Source of the DNA: Gammaproteobacteria bacterium | GTDB taxonomy: Bacteria > Pseudomonadota > Gammaproteobacteria > DSM-16500 | DNA length: 64,000 nt | Assembly: GCA_021324305.1 (NCBI GenBank) | Contig: JAJPJI010000034.1 | Location: forward strand, 1-64,000 | Direction: 5' to 3' | Shown here: positions 1 through 7,904 of the stretch, piece by piece | Numbering within the stretch: the stretch's first letter is position 1 | How the letters are laid out: every line of letters starts with the position of its first letter | The notes under the pieces: model-generated | The model's input: only the letters and a program-made list of their open reading frames with translations | What the model was told of the DNA's origin: nothing | Database searches by the model: none | Made by a program: the position numbers and the translations under genes

Positions 1-1
1 A

Positions 2-1243
2 AACCGCCGTATCCTCGTTGTGCTGCTTCCGGCACTGGAAAAATCGCCCGATGAATTATCAAATCTGGGCAAGGTCATCATTGCATCGCTCAAAGCCATG
101 ATGGCGGCAGGGTTGGGTGACTCGGTCGAAGGTACCTATCGCGAGGTGATTACCCGTAAACCGACGAATGCGCCAACGCCTTATATGTGTATTCTTGACG
201 AATATGGATATTATGCGGTGAAAGGTTTTGCTGTTGTGCCGGCTCAAGCGCGCTCTCTGGGGTTCTCGGTTATTTTCGCTGGGCAAGATTTGCCGGCGTT
301 CCAGAAAGCTTCCAAGGAAGAGGCTGCATCCATTGGTGCGAATACAAACATAAAGATTTGTATGAAACTGGAAGATCCTATGGAAACCTGGGATTTCTTT
401 CACAAGACTGCGGGTGAATCCTATGTAACCAAGGTCGACTCATTCCAGACAAACGCAGGCAGTTTGTTGAATAACTATATGGACAGTCGCAGTGCCTCAT
501 CTGAAAAGCGCCAGCGTATTGATCTTCTGGATTTGAAAGAACAGCGTGAAGGTGAAGCTCATATCTTTTTTAAATCCAAGATTATTCGCGCAAGAATGTT
601 TTTCGCCAATCCTACACCGCCTTTGAAGATGCGGCTTAATCAATTCCTGAAAGTAGAGCCACCATTGAACCGTACCTTAATTGATCTGGAAGAGCGATTG
701 GAACGATTCAAGGAAGTTGTTGCCAGTGATGATATTTTCAAGGCGCCTACTGATGAGGGAGAGGAAATTCAGATTATTTCTGATTCCATTGCTTCGCAGC
801 CAGACGTCAACCCAATAGAAAGAGCGCTGTCATCTCTGCTGGCATTCCATAATCGTCACGCGGGAACAGAAGAAGGCGCAGTGGCTGCGGCAGAGGAAGA
901 AGAGCCAATGGAAGGCAAGCTCAATATCTTTGCCAAGGTTGCGCTTGATGAAACGGTCAAGGCAATTGTTGGAGCTGCGCAATTCGGCAAGTTTAGCGAA
1001 CCCTTAATAAGCAAGGGTGCGGCAAAAGACAAAATTGAATTATTGGAAAGATTAATGGGCAGGTCAGCTTCTCAAGCCAATCCTATGACGAATGAAATTA
1101 TCAAGGACATGTCACTTGCAACAGAGTATCCGCCGCCAGTCGATGGTGTGTTGCTGCCTAGCGAGGAAGTAGTAGCTATTGCAAATGAGTTATGTGATTA
1201 TGTAACCTCTCTTAAGACAAAATCTCAAGAAGAGGATGTATAG
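2..1243 (+). CDS. dotL: Dot/Icm type IV coupling ATPase DotL (IcmO), C-terminal part, 5' truncated by window edge
   Basis: The reading frame is open from base 2, so the gene starts before the window; an internal GTG at 20 is not the true start. The visible 413 residues match the C-terminal half of DotL/IcmO, the VirD4/TraG-like coupling ATPase that recruits effectors to the Dot/Icm machine at the inner membrane. Recognisable are the motor-domain stretch ILDEYGYY (Walker B region) and GFSVIFAGQD. These are followed by the long C-terminal extension which, in Legionella, binds the IcmS-IcmW adaptor and LvgA. The stop overlaps the next gene (dotK) by 8 nt, indicating an operon. The catalytic Walker A lies outside the window. 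Confidence 0.93.
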   Translation, partial: NRRILVVLLPALEKSPDELSNLGKVIIASLKAMMAAGLGDSVEGTYREVITRKPTNAPTPYMCILDEYGYYAVKGFAVVPAQARSLGFSVIFAGQDLPAFQKASKEEAASIGANTNIKICMKLEDPMETWDFFHKTAGESYVTKVDSFQTNAGSLLNNYMDSRSASSEKRQRIDLLDLKEQREGEAHIFFKSKIIRARMFFANPTPPLKMRLNQFLKVEPPLNRTLIDLEERLERFKEVVASDDIFKAPTDEGEEIQIISDSIASQPDVNPIERALSSLLAFHNRHAGTEEGAVAAAEEEEPMEGKLNIFAKVALDETVKAIVGAAQFGKFSEPLISKGAAKDKIELLERLMGRSASQANPMTNEIIKDMSLATEYPPPVDGVLLPSEEVVAIANELCDYVTSLKTKSQEEDV

Positions 1244-2018
1244 CAAAGTGGAGAATATGTTCTTTGCCAAGGTTGGCGCTCTCTTTGGAAAAGAGAAATT
1301 CGGATTATTGTCATTGCTGGCAATGTCTTGTTTCATCCTCGCCGGGTGTGCTTCATCAGACGTTTCCCGTGATGCTGCCTCAAATATCGATTATGGCGTT
1401 CAGAATACCAGAAGCATGATCGATGGTACGGTGGGCGGCAATTTTGCTGATTCCTATCAAAATGCAAGTCAACGTGCCAAGGGTGTCATGCTTGGCGGTA
1501 CGGCGGGTGCGGTGACAGGCGCATTGGCTTCCGGTATTGGAATTGTTCCCGGAGCAGCAATAGGTGCAGTTTTGGGCGGCAGCTATGGTACCTACATTGA
1601 CTCCTATTCAAGCATCAAGGATCAGTTAGAGAATCGTGGCGCTACAGTTGTTGTGCTCGGCGACCAGATATTGATTGCCCTGCCCTCTGCAAGAATTTTC
1701 CAGCCTTATTCATCTACGATCAAACCGGATGCATACTCCACGTTAAATCTGACTGCTAGATATATCAATGGCTACACCAAGATGCTGGTAAAAGTGTCGG
1801 CGTATACCAGCTCGACAGGTTCAAGAACTGTCGATTTGTCATTGTCTCAGGAGCAAGCACAAAATGTGGCTAAATTCCTGCAGGCGGCTGGCGTGGATGC
1901 GAGGGTACTCTATGCCATGGGTTATGGCGGCACACACCTGGTGCAGCAAAATTCCAAAGGCTGGGATGAAAGTGATAATTACCGTATCGAAATCACACTG
2001 GAAAAATTATACGTATAA
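1236..2018 (+). CDS. dotK: Dot/Icm outer-membrane lipoprotein DotK (IcmN) with OmpA-like domain
   Basis: The 260-residue protein has an N-terminal hydrophobic segment ending in a lipobox (LAGC, Cys38), so it should be an outer-membrane lipoprotein. Residues about 86-118 form a Gly/Ala-rich glycine-zipper-like hydrophobic stretch. Residues about 150-260 resemble an OmpA/MotB peptidoglycan-binding domain and keep the terminal NYRIEI motif. Position between dotL and dotJ matches icmN of Legionella, whose product is an accessory piece of the outer-membrane core complex. The ATG at 1236 overlaps dotL; an ATG at 1257 preceded by GGAG is an alternative start. The Legionella protein is shorter (about 190 residues), and the zipper explains much of the extra length. 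Confidence 0.85.
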   Translation: MYSKVENMFFAKVGALFGKEKFGLLSLLAMSCFILAGCASSDVSRDAASNIDYGVQNTRSMIDGTVGGNFADSYQNASQRAKGVMLGGTAGAVTGALASGIGIVPGAAIGAVLGGSYGTYIDSYSSIKDQLENRGATVVVLGDQILIALPSARIFQPYSSTIKPDAYSTLNLTARYINGYTKMLVKVSAYTSSTGSRTVDLSLSQEQAQNVAKFLQAAGVDARVLYAMGYGGTHLVQQNSKGWDESDNYRIEITLEKLYV

Positions 2019-2069
2019 AGGCTTTGACCAAGGCGAAGCAAGATACAATATTCTGTAACGGAGTTTGGA

Positions 2070-2279
2070 ATGTTAGGGCAACGGCATGAGATAGCAAGAC
2101 TTCAGAGCGATCTGTATCGTGACGCTTTCCGCAAGACATTGCGCTGGCTTGTTATTTCGGTGTTTATCATGTTTGCCTTGATAGCGGCTATTATCTATTT
2201 AATTTTCTTTCAGCCCTCAGTACATTATTATGCTAATACGATCGATGGTAAGATCATGGATATGCCTAAACCCAAGTGA
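2070..2279 (+). CDS. dotJ: Dot/Icm inner-membrane protein DotJ (IcmM), short form
   Basis: This small 69-residue protein has one membrane span at about residues 25-48. Its N-terminal part (LQSDLYRDAFRKTLRW) resembles the start of the downstream IcmL-type proteins (for example ELRDGFYRDSFGK in the third copy). DotJ and DotI are known partial paralogues that form a hetero-complex in the inner membrane. The position directly before the first dotI fits icmM. It is shorter than Legionella IcmM (about 94 residues) and keeps essentially the cytosolic lead-in, the membrane span and a short periplasmic tail. An upstream GGAG at 2060-2063 is a suitable ribosome binding site. Confidence 0.75.
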   Translation: MLGQRHEIARLQSDLYRDAFRKTLRWLVISVFIMFALIAAIIYLIFFQPSVHYYANTIDGKIMDMPKPK

Positions 2280-2292
2280 TCAGGACTGAAGA

Positions 2293-2919
2293 ATGGCACT
2301 GGATGACATACAAGATCGATACATTGCGCGAAACAATGATTTTTATCGCAATCATTATCATCATGTCATTATTGGGCTGATGGTCGTGGTCGTGATCATG
2401 ATGGTCGCTCTGGGTGTCGTGATCTATCAGATAAAAAATCGTCCGTTGCCGCAGTTCAATGCCATCACGCCTGATGGCAAGAGAATGCTGTTGATTCCTT
2501 ATGATGAGCCAAATTTGCTTCCTGATACGATATTGCGCTGGGCAAGCAAGGCCGCAACAGTTTCCTACACGTTTGACTTTGTAAATTATAATAAGCAAAT
2601 CGCGGCGGCTCATCCCTTTTTTACCGATGCAGGATGGCAGGATTATGTGCGTTCAGTCAGCAGTCTGATCAGCACTATCGTGCAAAACCAGTTATTCATA
2701 AACGGCGTTGTTGCCGGAACTCCGGTGATTTCCAATCAAGGGCCCCTGCCTGGAAAGGGATATGCATGGCGTGTCCAGATTCCATTCCTGGTTACGTACC
2801 AGAGTGCTAATGTTACGTATAATCGTGGATTTTATGTTGTGCTCTCTATTATTCAAGTGCCCACGAGTTTAAACAAACAGGGTATTGGTATTGATCAGTT
2901 TGTAATGGTGCCGAAATAA
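2293..2919 (+). CDS. dotI: Dot/Icm inner-membrane protein DotI (IcmL), copy 1
   Basis: This 208-residue IcmL-family protein has a short cytosolic N terminus, one membrane span at residues about 22-47 and a periplasmic domain related to VirB8-fold proteins. In Legionella DotI assembles with DotJ into a ring-like inner-membrane complex of the type IVB system. Family signatures include AVSYTFDFVNYNKQ-like spacing (here VSYTFDFVNYNK), FFTDAGWQDY, and the C-terminal beta-rich part ending WRVQIPFLVTYQ. It lies 13 nt after dotJ, and its stop overlaps the start of copy 2 (ATAATG). Of the three copies it is the best candidate for the orthologue of the single Legionella icmL because it directly follows dotJ. 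Confidence 0.9.
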   Translation: MALDDIQDRYIARNNDFYRNHYHHVIIGLMVVVVIMMVALGVVIYQIKNRPLPQFNAITPDGKRMLLIPYDEPNLLPDTILRWASKAATVSYTFDFVNYNKQIAAAHPFFTDAGWQDYVRSVSSLISTIVQNQLFINGVVAGTPVISNQGPLPGKGYAWRVQIPFLVTYQSANVTYNRGFYVVLSIIQVPTSLNKQGIGIDQFVMVPK

Positions 2920-3608
2920 TGAACGCCGAAAATGATGCGCTGGTGTTGGTTTTCTCAAGAAACATGTTCTACAAGCGATTATATCATCTCGCTTTGGCGG
3001 CTCTGATCCTTTGTATATTGGTCATTGCGCTTCTTGCGTCAATACTGGTCTACCTGCTCAGGAATCCCACGCATCCTCTGTATTTTGCGGCGGATGATGT
3101 TGGCAGGCTCATACAGATTGTTCCAGTCAATACGCCGAATATGTCCACGGACGATGTTTCTGCCTGGGCTGTTGAAGCGGTGCAGGCGGCTTATTCATAC
3201 GATTACATTAATTATCATGCTCAGATCCAGAATGCGCAAAAGTATTTTACTAATTATGGATGGCAGCAATACATGAGCGCATTGACTCTTTCCAACAACC
3301 TGCTGGCTCTCACAACCCGAAAACAGGTTGTCATTGCCAGGGTTATCAGCCAGCCAACCGTACTTAAAACAGGTATTCTGGCAGGCAAATATGCCTGGCA
3401 ATTCCAGATGCCGTTATTGGTAACTTATTCAGAACCGCCATACGACGACAAGTCCCAGTTTTCAAATGCTTTGAATGTGACCGTCATTGTCCAGCGGCAA
3501 TCGGTATTGGAAGGTTATAAAGGTCTTGGCGTCGTCCAGCTTGTTTCGTCAATTGCGACATCGGAAAATTCACAGACCCAGCAAATATCAGGTACATCTA
3601 CGGGATGA
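2919..3608 (+). CDS. IcmL/DotI-family protein, copy 2
   Basis: A second IcmL-type protein (229 residues) overlaps copy 1 by one base. It has a membrane span at residues about 22-48 and the same periplasmic signatures: YSYDYINYHAQI, YFTNYGWQQYM and YAWQFQMPLLVTY. Its C-terminal tail, about residues 210-229, is Ser/Thr/Gln-rich and absent from copy 1. It is a tandem paralogue that presumably joins the DotI/DotJ inner-membrane complex or replaces a subunit. More than one icmL-type gene is known in Coxiella, so amplification of this gene has precedent in the order. The specific role of this copy cannot be read from the sequence. Confidence 0.85.
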   Translation: MNAENDALVLVFSRNMFYKRLYHLALAALILCILVIALLASILVYLLRNPTHPLYFAADDVGRLIQIVPVNTPNMSTDDVSAWAVEAVQAAYSYDYINYHAQIQNAQKYFTNYGWQQYMSALTLSNNLLALTTRKQVVIARVISQPTVLKTGILAGKYAWQFQMPLLVTYSEPPYDDKSQFSNALNVTVIVQRQSVLEGYKGLGVVQLVSSIATSENSQTQQISGTSTG

Positions 3609-3721
3609 AAAATTTTTTGCGCTGGTATATAGTTCAAGATATTTATATGCTGCGCACAAGGTATATATAGCTCAACAATCTGATCCAAAATGATTGTATG
3701 GATGTGTGATAGTGAGGGAGC

Positions 3722-4369
3722 ATGGCTGGAGAAGAGACAACTGCGGTTGAATTACGAGATGGCTTTTACCGGGACAGCTTCGGCAAGCTCGTATTGGTAA
3801 TTATCGGCATTTGTATTGCAATTGCTGCGCTGGTTGCTTTATCCATTTACTTCTATGTCGCTAAACCGCCGCCAATCACTTTTCCCGTAGACAGTGAGAT
3901 GCGGGTTCAGCCGCCTGTTCCGCTGGATCAGCCCTATCTGAGTACGCCGGATTTGCTGCAGTGGGTTGCTGATGTTTTGCCAAAAGCATTTGTTCTCGAT
4001 TTCAATCACTATAATGATCAACTGAAATCATATTCATCCTATTTCACATCGGATGGGTGGAAAACGTTTTTAAACCAATTGAATATCTATGCAAACTATA
4101 ATAATGTTCAAGCATATAAGCTGTTTATTACCGGTTCACCAGAATCAGCGCCATATATTTTAAGGGAGGGTGTAATACAGGAATCAGGAAGATACGGATG
4201 GTGGGTGCAAATTCCAGTAACAATTAATTATGCTGGTTACAAGCCGCCGCCAAATAAAACGCTAACACTGCAAGTGTTGGTGGTTCGGGTTTCCACCCTA
4301 AATAACTTGACGGGTGTGGGGATTGATAATGTAATTCAAGCACCAGCGCAACCAACAGGGACTCCTTAG
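3722..4369 (+). CDS. IcmL/DotI-family protein, copy 3
   Basis: The third tandem IcmL-type protein (215 residues) is preceded by AGGGAG and separated from copy 2 by a 113-nt AT-rich gap, the largest gap within this part of the cluster. It has a membrane span at about residues 22-48 and the family motifs VLDFNHYNDQL, YFTSDGWKTF and YGWWVQIPVTINY. It differs in a Pro-rich lead after the membrane span (AKPPPITFP) and an Ala/Pro-Thr end. Being placed immediately before dotH, it is likely co-expressed with the core complex. Whether it is the functional DotI or a specialised paralogue cannot be decided here. Confidence 0.85.
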   Translation: MAGEETTAVELRDGFYRDSFGKLVLVIIGICIAIAALVALSIYFYVAKPPPITFPVDSEMRVQPPVPLDQPYLSTPDLLQWVADVLPKAFVLDFNHYNDQLKSYSSYFTSDGWKTFLNQLNIYANYNNVQAYKLFITGSPESAPYILREGVIQESGRYGWWVQIPVTINYAGYKPPPNKTLTLQVLVVRVSTLNNLTGVGIDNVIQAPAQPTGTP

Positions 4370-4392
4370 GCGAATGGGAATGGATAACGTAC

Positions 4393-5478
4393 ATGGTTAA
4401 ATGGGCTTACAAAGTAGCACCTCTATTTCTGATCATGATGGGCGCAGCCACAGGTGGTTATGCGCAGCAAAATAGTGCAGCGCCTACATCGCAACAAATG
4501 TCGCCCAGCCAGTTTCAAGAATGGATCAAGAAAAATATCACTAACGGAGATCAGTCCGCCGCAGACCAGGGATCTGTCTCTTCTTCCAGTAACGACAATT
4601 CTTATACCGGCGGTTCGAATTATGCGCGCAAACCACGGCCTCCCATGACGTTTGAACAGGAGCAGCAGGCGATGCAGGACACCGCGCCGCCGGGCCCTGT
4701 GCCTGATGCGGATTCCACTGCTGCGTTTAATGCGCTCTTGCAGCAAAATATGCCGCTGGCGCCGCAACAGGTTGTGCAGCTTCGCCAGCAAATTGATGTT
4801 GCTCAACGTGCGGCAGCTGTGCCGGCCAACATACCGCCCAAGCCTGTATCCACAACACTCATGGTCAACCTGGCTCCTGGCACAACTCCGCCGGCAGTGC
4901 GCCTTGCCCAGGGTTATGTATCGTCGCTGGTATTTGTGGATTCAACAGGTTCGCCTTGGCCAATTGCCGCGTTTGACATTGGAAATCCCAAAGCGGTCAA
5001 TATTCAGTGGGATGGAAAAAGCAATATTCTGTTGATCCAGGCTGTGTCACCTTACAGTGACGGCGACATTGTTGTAAGACTGGTTGGATTGCCAACGCCT
5101 GTCACCCTGGAACTTGTTTCGGGCCAGCGCGTTGTTGATTATCGGGTTGATATACATGTTTCCGGAATCGGTCCAAATACAAAAGAATTGCCGATTGGAA
5201 CAGCATTGCCCAACAGTGCCAATCAGTTATTGCTCGGTGTACTCGATGGGGTCGCGCCGGCCGGAAGCAAGACGCTCAATGTGATGGGTGCAGATTGTCA
5301 GGCCTGGCTGCTGGGTGAAAAGATATATTTACGCACCAGGTTGACGGTGTTATCACCAGGATGGATAGGCAAGATGGTAAGCCCTGACGGAATGCAAGCA
5401 TACGAGCTTCCGAAAACCTCCTCAGTACTTGTGTCTCGCTACGGGGAGCCAGCTGAACTTAAGATCGAGGGATTCTGA
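4393..5478 (+). CDS. dotH: Dot/Icm outer-membrane core protein DotH (IcmK)
   Basis: The 361-residue protein has a cleavable signal peptide (about residues 1-24, ending GGYAQQ) and a Gln/Ser/Pro-rich linker to about residue 110. It then has the conserved C-terminal half of DotH (IcmK), related to VirB9/TraN. DotH forms the outer-membrane core complex with DotC, DotD, DotF and DotG. Features such as SPYSDGDIVVRLVGLPTPV and the end VLVSRYGEPAELKIEGF-like segment fit this family. The stop TGA overlaps the ATG of dotG, so the two are translationally coupled, as in Legionella icmK-icmE. No lipobox is seen. Confidence 0.92.
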   Translation: MVKWAYKVAPLFLIMMGAATGGYAQQNSAAPTSQQMSPSQFQEWIKKNITNGDQSAADQGSVSSSSNDNSYTGGSNYARKPRPPMTFEQEQQAMQDTAPPGPVPDADSTAAFNALLQQNMPLAPQQVVQLRQQIDVAQRAAAVPANIPPKPVSTTLMVNLAPGTTPPAVRLAQGYVSSLVFVDSTGSPWPIAAFDIGNPKAVNIQWDGKSNILLIQAVSPYSDGDIVVRLVGLPTPVTLELVSGQRVVDYRVDIHVSGIGPNTKELPIGTALPNSANQLLLGVLDGVAPAGSKTLNVMGADCQAWLLGEKIYLRTRLTVLSPGWIGKMVSPDGMQAYELPKTSSVLVSRYGEPAELKIEGF

Positions 5479-7784
5479 TGGCACTGGATCTTTCTAAATT
5501 AAATTTTTTTAATCGTCTGGACGCTCGTGCCAGGGTGGTTGTTTTGTTCGCAGGTGTTATTGGCGTCATTCTTCTCGTTTATCTGGGTACAAAGTATTTT
5601 GCCGGCGGAGGACAAACACTAGGACCTTCCCGTGTCGCGAACGCGCCGCCGGGTCTGCAGTCCATTCCTGGCGGCACAACTGCCACTGCGGAATATCAAC
5701 GTGCGCTGACCCAGGCTAATCTCCAGCGTGCAGAAGCAGCAAAAATGACGGGTGCGAGTGCGATACCTACGCAGATTAATACGGGCATTCCATCTGCTAC
5801 ACCAGGCTCATGTATTATTTGTTCAGAACAGAATGCCAATGTTAAAAATCTTCTTGATGATTGGGTAAGGCAAGGCAAGGTCAGCCCAGATGTGGCAGAT
5901 CAGCTGGAAGACCTGGCAAGCAAGAATGTTTCAGTAGATGCCTATGCAGCTGCGCTGGACAAGCTGGTCAAGGAAGGAAAACTGACGCCAGAGCAGGCAC
6001 GTCAATTACTTGAAGAGTACAAGAAACAGCATACTAATACGTTGCTGAACGAAAGTGCCAAGGAAATGGATGCCATGATAAAATCCGGCCAGCTTCCTCT
6101 GGATGTGGCCAATCAGCTCCTGGATGCTCAAAAGAAAGGGTTAACGCCTGCTGAATATGCAGCTGAACTGCAGCAGCTGGTGCGTGAAGGAAAAATATCG
6201 CCAGCTGTGGCGGCGCAATTACTGGCCCAATATACGAAACAGTGTCGTCAGGAACAGGCAACCAAAAATATCGCGCTGTTAACCCAGATGTCACAGAATG
6301 GCGCGATTACTCAGGAAGTGGTGACCCAGTTGACCGGGTTAACCAAGCAGGATGTGTCAGCAGGAGATTATCAGGCTGAATTGAACCGGCTGATCACCGC
6401 AGGCAAGCTGACTCCGGACGCTGCTGGAAAATTATTGGATGCTTATCGTCAGGGTAAATCAGCATGCGGTGGTTCCGCTGCCCTCGATAACCTGATTGCC
6501 CAGGCGGAAAATGCAGCCTATCAGGAAATCAGCGATTTACTGGCTGCCGGCAAAATAACGCCGGATGTGGCAGCCCAGCTGACTAGCATGATCCAGAACA
6601 ATGTATCAATGGATGACTTCAAGGCCGCGATTAATCAGTTCGTTCAACAGAAGAAACTCACTCCGCAAATTGCCCAGCTCAAGATTGGCGACTATCAAAA
6701 AGTGAAGGATTTGAGGGATGAGGAACAGCGTCTTGCAGATTTGCAAAATAACAATGTCAGCCCGGATCAGTATGCTGCTGAATTGAAACGTGCTGTTGCG
6801 GCGGGAATTCTCACACCTGAACAGGCGGCAGCGCTTATGCAACAATATCAGGCCATGAGCGCCAGGGCGCCGACCGTGCCGGTTGGAGCTGGCGCTTTTG
6901 CTGCTCTACAACAAAAGGTTGCGCAAGGGCAGGCAAATGTATCGCCGGCCATCACGACAGGTGAGTTCAATGCGGCTCAGGCACAGGCTGTTCAGGAAAC
7001 AGCACAAGACAGGCAGGCGCGTTTACAGGCGATGATGACCGCGATGTCTGGTCAGGCATCACAACTTATATCAGCATGGCAGCCACCAAACATGGAACAC
7101 AGGGAAGGATCCTATTCCGTGCCACAGAAAGAAAAAGAAGGTGGAACAAGCGCTGGAAATAAATCGACGACCGGATCTGGCGGAACGGAGTCCTCGTCTT
7201 CTGGCGGCCTGTTATCCGGAGGCGTACCGCTGATCAAGGGAGGTACTATTCTGTTTGCTGTTCTCGATACGGCAATTAATAGTGATTATCCGGACAGCCC
7301 TGTACTCGCCACAATAGTCGAAGGCAAATTCAAGGGCGCGAAACTGCTTGGCAAGATAATCACAACAAAAGGTGTGTCCGGACAGCTGGACAGGGTTAGT
7401 CTCAATTTCACCTTAATGAATGAAGATGAGTGGCCCAAGTCAAAGAGCATTACAGCGTATGCCATTGATCCGGATACAGCAAGATCGGTCATGGCCAGTT
7501 CGGTTGACTATCACTACATGATGCGCTTTGGAGCAATGTTTGCCACCGCCTTCCTGCAGGGTTATGCGAGCGCAATCACCAATGCGGGAACATCGACAAC
7601 CGGTATTTTTGGAACCAGTACGACTCATCCTGAATTGAGTCCATCCAGCAAGCTGCTGGTTGGTTTGGGGCAGGTCGGTCAGACAATGGGTCAGGCAACC
7701 CAAAATTATATAAACCGGCCGCCAACAGTAAGAGTAGATTCCGGCGTGAGTCTGGGTATATTATTTATGTCAGATGTAAGTTAA
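5478..7784 (+). CDS. dotG: Dot/Icm core protein DotG (IcmE), VirB10-like
   Basis: The 768-residue DotG/IcmE has a membrane span at about residues 19-41. A very long central repeat region (about residues 115-460) follows, then a Ser/Gly linker, then a C-terminal VirB10/TrbI-like domain that begins near GVPLIKGGTILFAVLDT. DotG spans the periplasm and lines the central channel of the type IVB machine. The central part contains about four and a half copies of a unit of roughly 60-70 residues, each made of two helical halves with the pattern GK(L/I)(T/S)P-x-x-A-x-QL. Legionella DotG has a different, short-period repeat block at the same place. The gene is coupled to dotH by a 1-nt overlap. Confidence 0.93.
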   Translation: MALDLSKLNFFNRLDARARVVVLFAGVIGVILLVYLGTKYFAGGGQTLGPSRVANAPPGLQSIPGGTTATAEYQRALTQANLQRAEAAKMTGASAIPTQINTGIPSATPGSCIICSEQNANVKNLLDDWVRQGKVSPDVADQLEDLASKNVSVDAYAAALDKLVKEGKLTPEQARQLLEEYKKQHTNTLLNESAKEMDAMIKSGQLPLDVANQLLDAQKKGLTPAEYAAELQQLVREGKISPAVAAQLLAQYTKQCRQEQATKNIALLTQMSQNGAITQEVVTQLTGLTKQDVSAGDYQAELNRLITAGKLTPDAAGKLLDAYRQGKSACGGSAALDNLIAQAENAAYQEISDLLAAGKITPDVAAQLTSMIQNNVSMDDFKAAINQFVQQKKLTPQIAQLKIGDYQKVKDLRDEEQRLADLQNNNVSPDQYAAELKRAVAAGILTPEQAAALMQQYQAMSARAPTVPVGAGAFAALQQKVAQGQANVSPAITTGEFNAAQAQAVQETAQDRQARLQAMMTAMSGQASQLISAWQPPNMEHREGSYSVPQKEKEGGTSAGNKSTTGSGGTESSSSGGLLSGGVPLIKGGTILFAVLDTAINSDYPDSPVLATIVEGKFKGAKLLGKIITTKGVSGQLDRVSLNFTLMNEDEWPKSKSITAYAIDPDTARSVMASSVDYHYMMRFGAMFATAFLQGYASAITNAGTSTTGIFGTSTTHPELSPSSKLLVGLGQVGQTMGQATQNYINRPPTVRVDSGVSLGILFMSDVS

Positions 7785-7840
7785 GGATTTTTTTAGGTAA
7801 GTTGCATTGTTGATTAACGGCTTGATGTATGTAAATGCAC

Positions 7841-7846
7841 TATAAT
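7841..7846 (+). promoter_or_regulatory. Possible -10 element of an internal promoter before dotF
   Basis: TATAAT lies 58 nt before the dotF ATG inside the 120-nt gap between dotG and dotF. It sits within an ACTATA-4-TATAGT inverted repeat at 7839-7854. A good -35 at 17 nt spacing is not present (TTGATG at 7822 is only 13 nt away), so the call is tentative. Position and gap length suggest that dotF and downstream genes have their own promoter. Confidence 0.35.
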
Positions 7847-7904
7847 TATATAGTGAACGGGATGACAGGCAGAATTTAGGGAAAAATGAGAGAGGCATAT
7901 AAAG

